Counted from the first letter of the stretch, positions 23,105-35,595 are shown. The stretch: 64,000 bases of DNA from Laetiporus sulphureus 93-53 (GCF_001632365.1 NW_024468519.1:134831-198830), one strand, 5' to 3'. The notes: a model not told the origin generated them from the sequence alone. Made by a program: numbers and translations.

Positions 23105-24168
23105 GGATGAAGTAGATGGGAGAAGGATGATGAAGAGGAGGCGTGACAGGCGCGGACTATAGGGGGTGGGCTGTCCGACCTTTAAAGAGAAAATTAAGCA
23201 GGTGGACAGCAGCTTGCCGGATGAGGAATTGTCCCACGGTATCATCATGCTAATCCCGGTGTCGGCCGTCCAATCCTCCCATCTGCCCGGAATAACTTCT
23301 CCATGGCCTGCCCACTCGCTTTCCGGCTCTCCTGCTCAACCAGCCCGGTACACCATCCATGTCCATTGGCTCTCCCACCTCCATACATCGCGGCCAGCAC
23401 CGACCTTCGGGATGGAAAGGTAGAGCAGAATCATGGATCGGGCATGGCCATTTGCTGTGCCTGTGCGCTCATCCAGTCATTACACGTGCTGTATCAGTAT
23501 TACTGTACACTTATGGGCGCCTCTTCATATTATTTTCTTCTGCTCTGTCCTCCTCTGTCCTATATCGTGGACCCACCATCTAGAACAATGTCTAGCGCTC
23601 TATGTCCGCACATCGAGCGAGCAGCGTCGGACATGCGGTCCTGGCAGTATTGCAGAAAGCTGTTCCGTTGTCCAACGAGAAAGTGCTGTAGCGTAAGCAT
23701 AAGCGATCTGATGTGATCGCATGAATCCAGAATAGCATAACACATCTTCCTGACGTTATACACCCTACGTAGCAGTGCATTTTGAACGCATTTATTATAC
23801 GTGTACTGCCGCAATGGAGCTGCATATCCCGCAGCGGAGCGCCTTCTTATCATGTATATGCACAGCTCGGAACTTGAGGCTAATCATCGCAAAGCTCTCC
23901 CACATCAAGCTGGAACGCTCCAACGATCCGAACCGCCGGATACAAGCGTCGTGCACAAAACATGTTCACAACACCCATCGTCGCCAAGCATAGCCGGTCT
24001 TCTTCCTCGGACCTCGGTCTTAGGCCCTTGCCCTGTCAATGCCTACCGAGTAAGAGCGATCTCAAGGTACGGTAGGAACTGTACATGGTAACAATAGTCC
24101 CGGAATGAAATATGCCCAAACTTTTCCTCCCAGCATGGCGCAGGCCGGCTGACGTGAGAACTGCTATG
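23105..24168. other. Intergenic, no gene seen
   Basis: Upstream region of the homeodomain gene and 3' flank of pantothenate kinase. Only short frames without family resemblance. A run ctttaaagag at about 23,179 could be a core promoter element for the homeodomain gene. Confidence 0.4.
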
Positions 24169-25998
24169 TTATGACAACCCCTCCTTCTTTTCTCCAATGT
24201 TCTTGATCCACGCCCCAATCGCGCCACTAACGGTGCCAGTCAGCCACATTTTATAGATGGTATAGTGTGATATCTGGATATCCACTCACAGGAAGCCCTC
24301 GTGTCGCAGAAATAGCGCGCGCTTCGTGCCCTTACTCCAAAACCTAATCGCATATGAGAGCGTGCTGATGGTCGCGGCATGCCCTGAACGTGATGAAGAA
24401 CATTGATCAATCAGGATCCAGTGAATTTATAGCAGCAATATATTGTGAAGCTGACGCACCCCGGATATAGAATCCTCCAAAGTAGATACGGTCCAGATTG
24501 TACTTCTCCGCGTTCATGTACCTGTCCATTCCATCAGTCAAACGGCATGGATATTCGGAGAGCACGTGGAATGCCACACCAGAATAAGCAACTTACGCTA
24601 TCTGTCCAATGTTATTTGACACCGCATACAGTAGACTTTTGCTGATGTCCTCTGGTGTGAATGTGCCCTTCTGGCCATCTCTCTTGAACACCTTGCCGAA
24701 CGAACTTGCAATCATTGTTGACTTGAGTCCGAGCTTGCTGTAGTCGGAGCCGTAGATATCGCCAACGAGCATATCCACCTTTGAGTTGTCGCCCTTCTCT
24801 GAAAGCTCGAGGATTTCTGCACAATATGCATGAAGGGAAAGCTAGCTTGTGAGACGAGGGAAGCGCACCATCAAAAGTCGTAGCGGGTGTCAACAAGCTG
24901 AGTAGACCCCAGAGCGTCCCTCCCCCCAGACTCGTCCCGCTAACACGCTCATATGTCCCATCTTCATTCACCTTGATGATGGATACACCAGATCCAATGT
25001 TCACCAGTAGACATGGCAATTGAGGCGTCGGGTGTTCCACGAAAGAGACAGCATACTTGGGCGGATCCGGGCTGGGGCGTTCCAGCGGGACGCCCGCCGG
25101 CGGCGGATGCGATATCGCGTCGATCAGCTCATCCGAGAAGTAGTACACCTCGTCTGGGATGAGCGTGATGAACTTTAGCCCTTCGATCAAACACTCCATC
25201 TCGTCCTCCCTCCGCACCTCGACATGCAGCTCCTTCCCGAACATCTCATAGAACCTGTGCGCACCGCCGCCCGTCGCCATGATCTTCACGCTACGGCGCA
25301 TCTCATCAATGGAGACGCCGTTCAGCGTTGCGCTGTGCTCGATGAGCCCCTCGATGAACTCGATGCAGTTGTCAATGTGCTCTGTCTCGAAGCGCTCAAA
25401 GTTGAGCTGCCCGCCGGGGAAATGCTGCACGGAGACACGCCGCAGGAGCGAGTCGCGCAAGAAGCTGTGGTTGAGTGAGGGCTGTTCGGCGGCTGAGATT
25501 GTTGCGTTCCCATTTTCGAGCACCGCGGGTGTCAGCGCACCATTGATTTTGCCGTTGTGTCCGTTGTGCTTCCCAGACAACGGCGATGAAGAGACAGGGG
25601 TCTCGCCTGGTGACGACGATGACGATGATAACGACGATACATCGCTTGAAGATCCCCTTGTCGCTGCTATTGATGGCGACTTTGGCGGCTCTGGCGAGCG
25701 AGTGAAGTAGACGACTTTGGCTAACGAGCCTCCAATCTGGAGGCAGACAATCAGCACGGCGAGTTCAATCGCTCGTCGGTTGCGGATCTTACGTCTACAG
25801 CGACATGAGACACTGGCTCGATGTAATTGGGCAGGTAGATCCCCCGGCTGTCGCGAGTCTGTGAGGGCGTCAATATATCGGCTCAGAAGCGTCGACGGGA
25901 CCGCACACCTCAGGTGACTCTTCGTCCAGTATAAGTGCCCCCCGGGTATCGACGTGAATTGCCTTTGCAGTAGGAAGTGAGGGGCCCACAGTAGACAT
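24169..25998 (-). CDS. CAB1: Pantothenate kinase, 485 aa
   Basis: Phosphorylates pantothenate with ATP, the first and usually controlling step of coenzyme A synthesis. Seven exons join in phase: 25909-25998, 25793-25858, 24869-25736, 24597-24816, 24460-24521, 24290-24383, 24169-24226. Visible family motifs: HVAVDIGGSLAKVVYF (nucleotide-binding start, about residue 48), KIMATGGGAHRFYEMF, IGSGVSIIKV, RVSGTSLGGGTLWGLL, IYFGGFYIRG and the C-terminal HEGFLGAIGAWI. A low-complexity insert rich in Ser and Pro (about residues 65-130) separates the first motif from the rest, longer than in yeast or animal enzymes as I know them. Tandem with coatomer gamma, 540 bp apart. Confidence 0.95.
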
Positions 25999-26537
25999 GG
26001 CGGAGAGCAAAGTGCGGAGCAAAGTCCACGACGAGATTGGCGTAATTGGTTAGCAGCACCGGCAGTCAAATGCAAATGAATGAACAGGCGAAACTGAGGA
26101 GCAATTCCGACGGAACGGCTAGTGCGGCGGAGGCGGGGAAGATCGTGCGGGGTAGCTTAAGCTGGCGGGTGTTGGGGCGGTCGTAAATCCGAAAGGGGCG
26201 ATGGCCGCGGGGAGCGTCTTGTGCTCGTCGTACGATATAACTCTGATTTCAAGCATGAACCAAGACAATGCGCATGATCACGGTATGCAGCGGCGCTCAG
26301 GTATCTCCATCCTGTAGAGCGGCTGCCAAAAGAGTGGGCAAATAGCCGACCGCGCCCGACCACCTATTTCACACTGGACGCCATCGAGCTCCTCTTGTGA
26401 GAAGCCTCCTCGACAGCGTGTCTCGAGATGTCCTCCTAGCTCTCGTGTACAAATAGTCATATGAGAATTGTTGACGACAGTCCACGGGATACCATCCTCC
26501 TCTACCGCAAACAATATGAACAGCGCCAGCCTCGGCT
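25999..26537. promoter_or_regulatory. Promoter region of pantothenate kinase with two CCAAT boxes
   Basis: Gap between the pantothenate kinase start and the coatomer gamma stop. Reading toward the kinase it contains CCAAT twice, at 26,045-26,049 and 26,036-26,040, only about 40-50 bp before the ATG. CCAAT is the binding core of the HAP/CBF complex in fungi. No gene is seen here. Confidence 0.4.
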
Positions 26538-29500
26538 TTAACCTCCAATCGCAGCAACCACCAGGTCGCACGCTTGCTGCTGCTCCGCGCGCACTCCCAG
26601 CTCCAGTGTCACGCCTTGCGCCTTGGAGTAAGTCATACGACACCGCACGAGCACCTTTCCTCCACCGCCTGCAACCAGGCCTGAAAGCTGCAATGTGTGC
26701 ACATTCGAGTTTTGGGGTTCCTCGGTTCCGCCCAGCGGCTGCATATTGAGGATCTCGATGATGGAATCACAAGCAGCTGCGCAGTTTCGTGTGAGAGACG
26801 CTACTCGCGATCTGTAGGCAGGAACGCACCTTTGAGAGATTCCATGGCTGACAGTGAGAACGTCTCGGTTGCAGAGGCACCACTACGCATACGGTCCCAC
26901 TCGGATGCAAATGTGACATAGCTGGGAACGATGTAGTCTCCCGCGGCAAGTTCGACCTCCTCTAGCTGGTACTCGTCCTCATAGCCCTCCTCCTCTGGCT
27001 CACCTGTCGAAGGATCGACTTCCTTGCTGACGAACTTGAGGATGCACTGGAAGGACGCGACGGCGTACACTTCTGGGTCATCGCGTGCGAAGGAAACGTA
27101 TACGATGCCAGGCGAATTTGCTGTGGAGAGGCTGGGCAGGGGCATGATAAAGTCTTCTGTCAACACAGAGTCTCCCTGTGGCTGCATAACCACGGAGACC
27201 TGCTCCAAAACGGTATCTGCTATCGTATTCGACACGTTGAACTGTGGGAAACCGTTCAGCAACGTATGATTTGAACAGCCAAATACCAATGAACTGAATA
27301 CCTGGAAGACGACATGTTCCCTGAATATGTGTTTGACGCATGACACTTGGTATTCCGTCTCAGTCTCCGTAAGTTGAGCCGGCTTCGTGCTGCTGCTGAG
27401 GACAGTGTCGTAGTTGGCGAACTCCGGTATCTCGGCCAGCTGTTGCGCGTAGGCAGATTGGGTATCCGCAGCTGTCGGAGGTGGAGGTGTCGCTGCCTTT
27501 GATGTGGACGGAACGCCGATCGTCTCCAAGCTGCCCGGACCTGTTACACGGATCAAACCCATGTTTTACGGCTGCATAGCAACGCATACTCACGAGCGGC
27601 ATCCTTCGCAGCTTGTTCCCTGCTGATCTTAGGTATTGACGACGCGTCGAATGGTTTCTCCATTGCCTCAGGGTCGCTGATGTAGGAGACCAGCTTCGAT
27701 TCGAGAGCAGATAGAGAATAGATGGACTCTGATAAACCATTATGAGCTAGAGCGAACAGAACATGCGGAGAACTGGGCCGACCTTCTTTGATGTACGTAT
27801 CAGCGAGAGACGGCTCTTCGTATACCTCGAGGTACATCGCAGCTCGATCACGAACTTCGTCATCAACATCGTCCAAACAGCTGTCTTGACGCATAAGATA
27901 GCAATCCTAGCACATTTTCCAAGAACCCACCGCCGCAAGAGTACGTTCACGCTCTTGCTGAGCTTGTCGTCCAAGCCATTTAGACCAAACTTCGCCAGAC
28001 TGGACACCGCCGCAGCGCGGACCGTCGCATTCTCGAGCACCACCCGGTTGTAGATATACCGGATGTACTTCGTCGGTTGAGGCGCCTTTGGACCCTCGAC
28101 GCCAAGTAAGTGTAGAACCCGCACAGACAGCTTGGTAAATTCGCAGTCCTCGATGAACTCGCATAGGTACGACAGTGCCTGTTCCTTGCAATCGCCGATG
28201 AACTTGATCATATCAAAGATGGCCTCGACAACCGCGCGCTTGAAGTCATAACCGCCCTCGTCGCGCAGTACACCAGAGAGGAAGGACAACATGGACACAT
28301 GCTTCGCTGGGAACTTCAAGCAGAGAGAGCGAATAGCCTCGACGATGATGACCTTGAACTCATCGCTGATCTCGCTCATGAATCCTGTGATCTGCTTCAT
28401 GAGACGATCCACAGAAGCCTCGTTACCCGTCTGTGTCTCGTGTTAGAACATCGCAGCGACAGGGTATGTATATCGCCGACCTTCAACAAAGTGGTGATGG
28501 CGTATGTCGCTACACTTCGGTTAGAATCTGAAATCAGATTCTCCAAGTCCATATTGCAGGCGGCGACACTCGCAGGGTGCGTAAGGGCGAGCGCCGCAAG
28601 AGTACGAGTCGCAGCGAATTTCTGCGTCGACTTGGGTGATGTGAGGAACAGCTGGAGAACTGCACAAGCATTTCAGTGACAACCTCAGGATACACAGTTA
28701 TGCGCTTTTGCGTACCGGCAACGGGTCTGGTCAGCTGAGATGCAGTGACACCCTTCATCTCGCAAATCGCGCGTGCAGCTTCGAGGTTCACCATATCGCT
28801 CTTATGCCGCAGCCAGCCCTCCAGAAGTTCGAACATCTGTCGTTGGACACTAGCCGGGCTGCGTCAGCGAATGCGACCTATTTCACGATAGCTGTACACA
28901 CTTGGGATCCTCCTCCATGACCTTGGCGGCATAACGAATGAGCATACACAAGGCCATCGGGTTCCTCAAAGCAGTGGATGCTCCTCCCTTGGTGCCGCCC
29001 AGTTGTTGAATCATCTTGATTATAGCCATGCGGTCCTGCTGACGGATCAGATAGAGGAGACCAAGGGCATGATACTGCGTGATGCTGCTCGTTGATGTAA
29101 CCGCCTGGTATCCATTACCGGATGGTGCGGCAGAGCCTCCCCAGCCCAAGTACGAGCCCGGCGAGCTGTTGCCAAAGAGTGACGAAGACGACTTGCCAGA
29201 CGCAGCCTCCTGCGCCTCGTTCACCCATCGCTTGACCACGTCCTTGGCCGCCGGGAACAGATGGTATGCGGAGACCAATGCAGCAGAGGAGATGGACGGG
29301 TTCTTGTCAACAATCGCCGCCTTGAAGAACCGCTCCACGCCTTGCGCCATAGAAGGCTTGAACATTCATGGATGAGCTGCATACACGATCAAAGGCGCGC
29401 CGCTTACGTCGATAATATGGCATAATGCACGAATGGCATTCGGTCGGTAGATGACTTCCGAGTTTGGCTGCATGTCCTTCATGATACTGCTGGTGACCAT

Positions 29501-29858
29501 GATGACATCCTCCGCAGTGTTAGCTAGCTCCTTGATCGCCAGATACACCATTTGCCGTAGTGCGCTCTGAACGCGGACACGCGGGGATCAGTGGGAACGA
29601 GTGTCTCAGACCAAACGGCGTGCTCACGTCCTTGTTTTGGAACAATCTCGTTGTTCCAAAGAATAGCGTCGTGGCTTCTTGTGTACCAAACGTCTCGCCG
29701 ACATACAGCAGATACACGATGCGAGTGAGGAGCGCCCTGCACTTCCGAGGACTAATGGGAGTATCATTGAAGACACGAGCTTCCTGGATCACGGTAGTTT
29801 TGTTGTTGTAGTAGGTGCTGAGACCATTTTCCTCGTCCTTCTTCGAGGCAAGAGACAT
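26538..29858 (-). CDS. SEC21: Coatomer subunit gamma, 929 aa
   Basis: Subunit of the COPI coat that buds vesicles from the Golgi toward the ER. Eleven exons join in phase: 29628-29858, 29408-29566, 28902-29356, 28716-28858, 28481-28659, 27931-28430, 27783-27880, 27594-27728, 27302-27540, 26830-27241, 26538-26776. The N-terminal adaptin-like solenoid begins [19 protein letters not shown] and contains [17 protein letters not shown] and HEGEV-free HEAT repeats; the C-terminal appendage carries [16 protein letters not shown] and ends [17 protein letters not shown] to a final [11 protein letters not shown]. Length and both ends match the family, so the gene looks complete. Confidence 0.97.
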
Positions 29859-30363
29859 GACGATGGCAAAGGTGAACTACGCGCTTTGAGCTTGAGCGCG
29901 ACGTGGTCGTTTGGAATTCATTGAACTCCTGGGACCATCATTACGTAAGCATGTACCATGATATTGATACGGGGCTGTACTTGATACTACTGCGCGTTCA
30001 TGACAGCATCTCTCACCGTGTTTTGCTCCTCTTCATGCGGCTCTCATATGTGCAATCCCCCTGCATCGCACATCAATCCAACTAGGCCGGCGACATTGAC
30101 GTCGCACAAATTTTGATGGGCGACAGTAACGCCAAAACATATTAAAGGAGTGGCACGGTCTGGATTACAAGAATTGGCAAGGAGACAAGCGCGAGGTTGT
30201 AAGGAGATACTGTATGTGCTAGTCCCGGATAGATTGCAAGAAGTCCGTACTGTCCGTGCTGCGCGATTACAAGGGTATACTCAATACCAAATGAAATCTT
30301 CTCAGGTCCAACAGAAAGTGGTCGTGAAGTGTCTGTCCTACATCGTCATATGCCCTATTGCGC
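29859..30363. other. Intergenic, no gene seen
   Basis: Promoter side of coatomer gamma and 3' flank of the GPI-protein gene. No motif beyond scattered AT-rich tracts. Confidence 0.4.
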
Positions 30364-31224
30364 CTAGAGTGCGGCGACCGCACCAGCAACAGCGCCGATA
30401 GCCATCACAGCCATGGAACCGTAGCTGAACTCGAGATGACCGGCACCGTTGAAGGTGCTGACAGTCGAGGATGGGGCGGAGGAGGTTCCTGAGGAGGCTC
30501 CAGAGGAGGCGGCGTTAGCAGCAGTGGAAGAGGCGCCAGAAGCGCCGCTGGAAGATGCTCCCGAGGCAGTCGAAGCGGCCGAACCCGATGAGGTCAACGA
30601 CGCCGAGCTATGGCCACCAAGGTCAAGGATTATATTGACAGAGAAGAGGCTCACTGCACATACCTAGCGCCACTTGAACTAGCAGCCGACGTGGATGACG
30701 AAGCAGTGGTCGAGGGCGGAGCCGCGACGGAGAACTCGCCAGTCTCAGCGAAGACATCGTTAATGTTTCTTAATAATACCAGAAGTGAGTAAACGTAGAA
30801 GAACGGACAAGAATGGAGACCACTCACGACACATTGACGGCCTCCAAGTAGTAGCCGGACCTACGAATGCAATGTCTGTGGTCAGAGCCAAGCAACCCAC
30901 ATTGCACCACAACGCACCCAACGTCAACGGTTGGAAGGGTCAAGCTAAGGAATCCCAGAGAAGACTGGATGTTGGTCGCAATGGCGTACGAGTTGTGGAA
31001 AATGTCCGGGTTCGTCAACTCGAATGAGACGGAGCTCGGGTCTCCGGAAGCCGTAACCCAGCTAATGTTCACGACACCGTTGCTCTGCCATCCGTTCGGA
31101 GTCTCCAATACCAAAGCAGATGCCAGGGGGACGAGGGCGATGAGGGCGCTACGACGGACGTTGAGACCCGCTCTCCAAGATGAGGAGGTAACGAGGCAAA
31201 CACGAACCTGAGCTTGAAGAGCAT
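30364..31224 (-). CDS. Ser/Thr-rich GPI-anchored surface protein, 209 aa
   Basis: Five exons (31208-31224, 30918-31148, 30828-30860, 30664-30768, 30364-30607) join in phase; exon 1 is 17 nt and exon 3 is 33 nt. The N-terminus is a signal peptide (MLFKLSALIALVPLASALV). A beta-sandwich region follows (WVTASGDPSSVSFELTNP, then YYLEAVNVSNINDVFAETG), as in the Kre9/Knh1-like N-terminal domain of fungal wall proteins. The C-terminal half is a Ser/Ala/Gly/Thr linker likely to be O-glycosylated, ending in a hydrophobic tail (MAVMAIGAVAGAVAAL) that fits GPI-anchor attachment. It is expected at the plasma membrane or cell wall; exact role unknown. Confidence 0.85.
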
Positions 31225-31733
31225 ACTGAACGAAAGGCCGTAAGGTTACTTTTGACGACTTGAAGGCTTGACTACTGGGAGGGAGGGCGGGAAAGGGAGG
31301 CGAACGGGAGGACTTTGCACGCGGGGGAGGACGGCCGTTGTGTCAGGCTTTTGTAGCTGCCTACACATCTCCCACGGTTGCTGACCAGAACTTTCGATCT
31401 TCTGGCAGCCGCCAAGCAGACGGTTTCACCTCCCGCGCAATTTTAGCAAGCGATCGCCACCCGGAGCTCTTACGCCGCCTTAGCGGCAGAGGGCTCGACC
31501 GCCCAGCCCGCCTACGTAGGTTCTTCCCTTGCGCAGGGGTCAATGCTACGATACTCCTACGTTCGTCTACAGCTCTATCCAAGCACCTCCTGAGAATCGT
31601 AGCAGAGTTCTACAGTTATCTCTCGAGAACCCTGACGACCTCGGTATCTGTGTGATCACGAACACGCCAGCTGACAGGCTTCGAAGAGGCATCCGTGACA
31701 TCCGCCATGCGCATGCTGACCTCCATCCGACGC
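31225..31733. other. Intergenic, no gene seen
   Basis: Lies between the GPI-protein start and the Atp23 stop. Long frames on both strands here have no family resemblance. Confidence 0.4.
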
Positions 31734-32744
31734 CTAGTAAATCTGCAAGAGGAACGGTGCCGTCTAAGAATAGGCAAAGCGAAGATCGCGGCGTCTGCGT
31801 ACCTCGTCGAATGGCCTCGTGTCATTGAAGCAGCTTTCCCAGACTTCATTGACGGCGCGCTCGGCGGTCGCGTCGTCCGGGCACGCTGCATTCGCGCGCA
31901 CAGACAAAATGGCACGTCTGCGCACGCAAGCCTAAAAGCAACGCAAACCGTGTTCAGAGAGCTTATTGAATCCTTCCGCGGTGTTAGGGGCAACCGCACA
32001 CACCTGATGTTGCTTCGAGAACGCTAAGAACCCACGGCGTAGCTCACGACCGAAACGGCAGTCACCGCTCAAGCTGTTGGCACGAATCTTTTCACAGCGG
32101 GGCGGGTCGGAAACAGTCAGGCGAACAGACGTGCGGTGAAGAGGTGTGAGAGCGGCAGCCCGCCTACCTCACTGCAAGCATGATGCCTCAAGTTGTTCCA
32201 GTCGACTTTGAATTTGGCGTGATCGTACATATGAACCAGCTCGTGTACAAGGGTGTCTTCCATGTGGCCCTTGTTGAAGAACCTACCCTGACAGAGAACG
32301 ACGGCGCCTGCCTCGGGGCTGAAGCCTCCCGCTCGCGTGTAGTCGCATGGTGCGCAGACGATATCCTTCGACGATACGTCGCATCCCGAGAGCTTCAGGT
32401 GCTTCAGCATGAATATGACCGCTGGACCTAACGACCAGTGACACAGTAAACAACCGGAACGCATCACACACAATGTGATTAAGCACAATGCCCATTTCAT
32501 AGCAGTCAGCACGACGGGACGACGGGTTGTGAGCGCGAGCTGACGACGCACTATAATTCATCAATTCTCTCTTCCACTTCTCACAGGTCTCGCTATGATA
32601 GCGTTCCAGATCCGCATTTCGCTGCTCAGGACTGACACCTAGGCCTGTAATTACAGAAAATGTGCGACGCCATCGCTGAAACGTAGAGTTGTCGCTGTCG
32701 GATAGGCCACTGCTGGACGTGTCGGAGTCAACGGAGTCAGGCAT
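31734..32744 (-). CDS. ATP23: Mitochondrial inner membrane protease Atp23, 224 aa
   Basis: Metalloprotease of the intermembrane space that processes subunit Atp6 and helps assemble the ATP synthase membrane sector. Five exons join in phase: 32552-32744, 32168-32427, 32004-32087, 31803-31931 and a last exon of only 9 nt, 31734-31742. Motifs: [15 protein letters not shown] near the start, [15 protein letters not shown], the zinc site HELVHMYDH, the family block [17 protein letters not shown], and C-terminal RPFDEIY. The zinc-binding histidines and catalytic Glu of HExxH are intact. Start is the ATG at 32,744; the frame is open upstream but begins with no ATG. Confidence 0.95.
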
Positions 32745-32998
32745 AGATGCGGAGGAGAGTCGGTTTTGGTCGACACGTGCACCGCGCCTAACCACGATCC
32801 AGATCTCTGATCGGGTCTGCGAGGGATCTCACTCCGATTTTTTGCTCTTGATTTTGTTCGGTTTTACACGACGCTGCGTATTGCGCAGTACAACTCGGGA
32901 TCCACAGAGTACCACAACTCGCTTCTCTCATGCAAAACATTCAACGCTTTGGCATGCAACCCTCAAATCTGCCAGTCGGGCTCAGCCGATGCCAAGCC

Positions 32999-34354
32999 TC
33001 ATAATCTCGCTGGATTTGTCCAGATTGGTCTCACCCTCTGCATAGACGTCAGCGAATGGCCGACGAGCCGATGACAGCAAGGACGAACCTCCGAGAACGC
33101 TCGTAATCCCTCCTGAGTCGATGCACACCCATCATTGCTCGTCTCAACACACCGGCAAAACGAAGTCAATGAATTTTCTCACCTGTATGTTCTTGCCGGT
33201 CTGCTGCCTTATGCTTTCTTGGGAGCGCACATGTGCTACGACAACGTCTTCGACGCTAGCGTGCAGATTCGCAAGAAGCAAAGCACGTTTTGTGCTCTGC
33301 ACGGAATCAGGGGAATTGGAACAGATCTCTTCTGCCCAGGCTAGGGCTGTGGCTAGGACCTCGGACTTGGGCACGACCTTATTGACACTGAGAGAAATAG
33401 GGTTATTTCATTGTCTTGTACTGCACGGAGTGATAGGAGGACGTGACAAGACTCACAATCCGAAACGGGTGGCAGCATCCGACGCTGTGACATTCCTACC
33501 GAGGAGTAGCATCTCGCTAGCGAGCTTGATATCTGCGTTACTCCTGTGTTGCGATCTCATGGGCTAAAGGCGTACCTGATGACCAGCGATTCTCGCCAGC
33601 CTTGGCATACCTGCGTGCGTGTTTGAAGAGGCTCGACTTCACTGACAAATGCATTGCACGCACCACCTTGGATCGCGACCACGCCGCGCTTCACCTCAGG
33701 TAGAGCGAATGTAGCCTCCTCACTCGCGACCACGAGGTCACAGTTCAGTATGATTTCCACTCCGCCACCATAGGCACTGCCATTCACAGCAGCAATTATC
33801 GGTTTAGGAGAGCTGGTCCGGCGAGAGATGCCTGCGAATCCATGGACATCACTGATAATGGACTCTCCCTCATCTTGGGGTCCATCTTGCGTCCGTTGCT
33901 TCCAGCTTGCATAGTTATACGTGTTACGAACAGCACGCGTCGTTGCGGTGAATGCACCTACGCAATCAAATCCGCTCCTGCGCAGAATGCGCGTCCTTCC
34001 CCAGTTATGATGGCGACCCTGTCGTGCAGAGCGTGAAGACAATCGGTCTGAATGCTATTTCGGGAACACAGACCAGAGGCTCGGCTCATTATCGAACCAG
34101 TCGAAGACCCTTTCAATGTCCTCTTTCATTGTAGATGTCACAGCATTTAGAGCTTCGGGACGATTGAATGTCAGAAGCATAACGTGCTCCTTTGGAAATG
34201 CCACTCTGATCTGATCTGAATGGACAGGTGGACGAAGATGACTGACAGTAGCAGTGGGCTTTGCAGTCATCGTGAGTGATGTGTATGTCGACCGACAGCA
34301 CGACGATCTGACTGGCAAAGCGGCGCTTATATGATGCCACCTGATCGCGATCAT
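32999..34354 (-). CDS. Enoyl-CoA hydratase/isomerase family protein, 315 aa, probably mitochondrial
   Basis: Eight exons (34074-34354, 33962-34018, 33667-33905, 33576-33610, 33457-33524, 33183-33387, 33089-33112, 32999-33037) join in phase, two of them only 35 and 24 nt. Crotonase fold: LTFNRPEALNAV, the oxyanion-hole segment GEGRAFCAGADL, NGSAYGGGVEIILNCDLVVAS with the first candidate catalytic Glu, ALPEVKRGV with the second, and MPRLARIAGHQLASEMLLL. It likely hydrates 2-enoyl-CoA or a branched relative in beta-oxidation or amino-acid breakdown; the substrate cannot be fixed by sequence alone. From the first ATG (34,354) the N-terminus is rich in Arg and Ser and free of acids for 28 residues, like a mitochondrial presequence; a second ATG at 34,270 would give a cytosolic or peroxisomal form. 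Confidence 0.9.
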
Positions 34355-34522
34355 GCGCCCCGTGGGGAAACGCCCGCCCCGCGTTCACCAGTCCCAGCAG
34401 CCGCGCCGCCGACTCCAGCAGCTTGTAATTAACGTTCAGTTAGAGCATGTGTATAAGCTGTACCACGACCGTACTATCGAAGCCAGCATCGGATACTGCA
34501 CCCACATCGACCAAATTCTTGC

Positions 34523-35595
34523 TCATGAGTCTGCCAGACAGAACTCCCACGTACGATCCTCCCCTCCATGACCTGTCGTCCCCTGCCCATGTGCTCTCTC
34601 GCCTTTCGTCATGCGATGACCATACCCCTTCCAGAGCTTCCGATGGAATACAAACGACCGAAGCTGTATGTATCGTGGACTTGGCTCCTCGTTACCTGAA
34701 GGCGGCGGAGGATTCTTCGCCAACTTCGGGACATCCCTGCGCTCGTGTCTCAGCCAGCGCATACATGCCACAACAAGCTAAGACTGACCATGCAGTGTAT
34801 GGCAAAACGTCTCGAAGAGTGATGAGAACGGTTCCGCGTGTCTTGATAGACGTATTCCCTTGGTCACCATCAAGTGCGTCTTCTTCCGCATCGCTTGGCG
34901 CATCGTCGCCGTCATCATCTTCTGTTCGTTTGTGATTGCGTTTCTGGTTCACTGACGGAGTGGGACCTGCTGCCAGAAAGTGTGCAGTCGAACGAAGGAA
35001 ACGCAACAGCAGAAGCTGATTCGACAGTATGTTTCTGTCCTGATCAGCTATACCCTTGCCTTCAGGGAGAGATCTACCAATTTCAGCCGCCTGACGAACG
35101 CCAGATGAAATACTGATACTCACCTGCGTGCGGGAAATTCCAGACAATCCGGTCCCATCTCCTGCCCTTTAGTGCTGCACACTTCTCCAGCTTAGTAGCA
35201 TCAACGCCAAACAACACTTCCATGCCCCGTTCCCGCAAAACATTGACGATCCCTGCAGCGTCTGGGTATTTCCCGTAGCATTCGACTTCGGTGTCGTAGG
35301 CAGTGGCGGTCACATTCGCCCCGGGCAGATATTCCAGGTTCGCAGGTGGATCTGCCACGAGCGCGTGGGCAAAAGAGAAGTTTCCCTCTCCGATAAGTAA
35401 TATCCGGTCCGTAGAGTGGAATGGAATGGTGGGACGTAGTGGTGTAGCTTTCGCCTTGCCTTTTGCTTTCGATTGCGTCGCTTTGTTGATAAGATCGGCT
35501 GCATGCGCAGCTTCTTGTTTCTTCTTCAGCCTGGTTTGCTGCGATGATAGAGCAGCCTTTAGCGACGTCTTTTTTCCGACCTTGTTCTTGGCCAT
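34523..35595 (-). CDS. BMT5: BMT5-like 25S rRNA uridine methyltransferase, 318 aa
   Basis: Three exons (35124-35595, 34789-35059, 34523-34736) join in phase. The Rossmann-like DUF2431 core is clear: ILLIGEGNFSFAHAL (cofactor loop), ATAYDTEVECYGKYP, VLFGVDATKL and RIVWNFPHAGKG, then the C-terminal pieces TRGTVLITLRD, PYTAWDVPKLA and YIQLRSFVFHRKLWKGY. In yeast this family puts N3-methyl on a uridine of 25S rRNA in the nucleolus using S-adenosylmethionine. The Lys-rich N-terminus (MAKNKVGKKTSLKAAL) fits nucleolar localisation, and an acidic block (DDDGDDAPSDAEED) sits before the last third. Shares a 218-bp divergent promoter with the RAMP4-like gene. Confidence 0.93.

Noticed and set aside
30449..30667. 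Glu/Ala-rich plus-strand frame
   Set aside because: Antisense of the Ser/Ala-rich GPI-protein linker; low-complexity artefact.
31695..32027. 110-codon plus-strand frame
   Set aside because: Covers ATP23 exons and introns on the other strand; ATP23 exons explain the region with family motifs.
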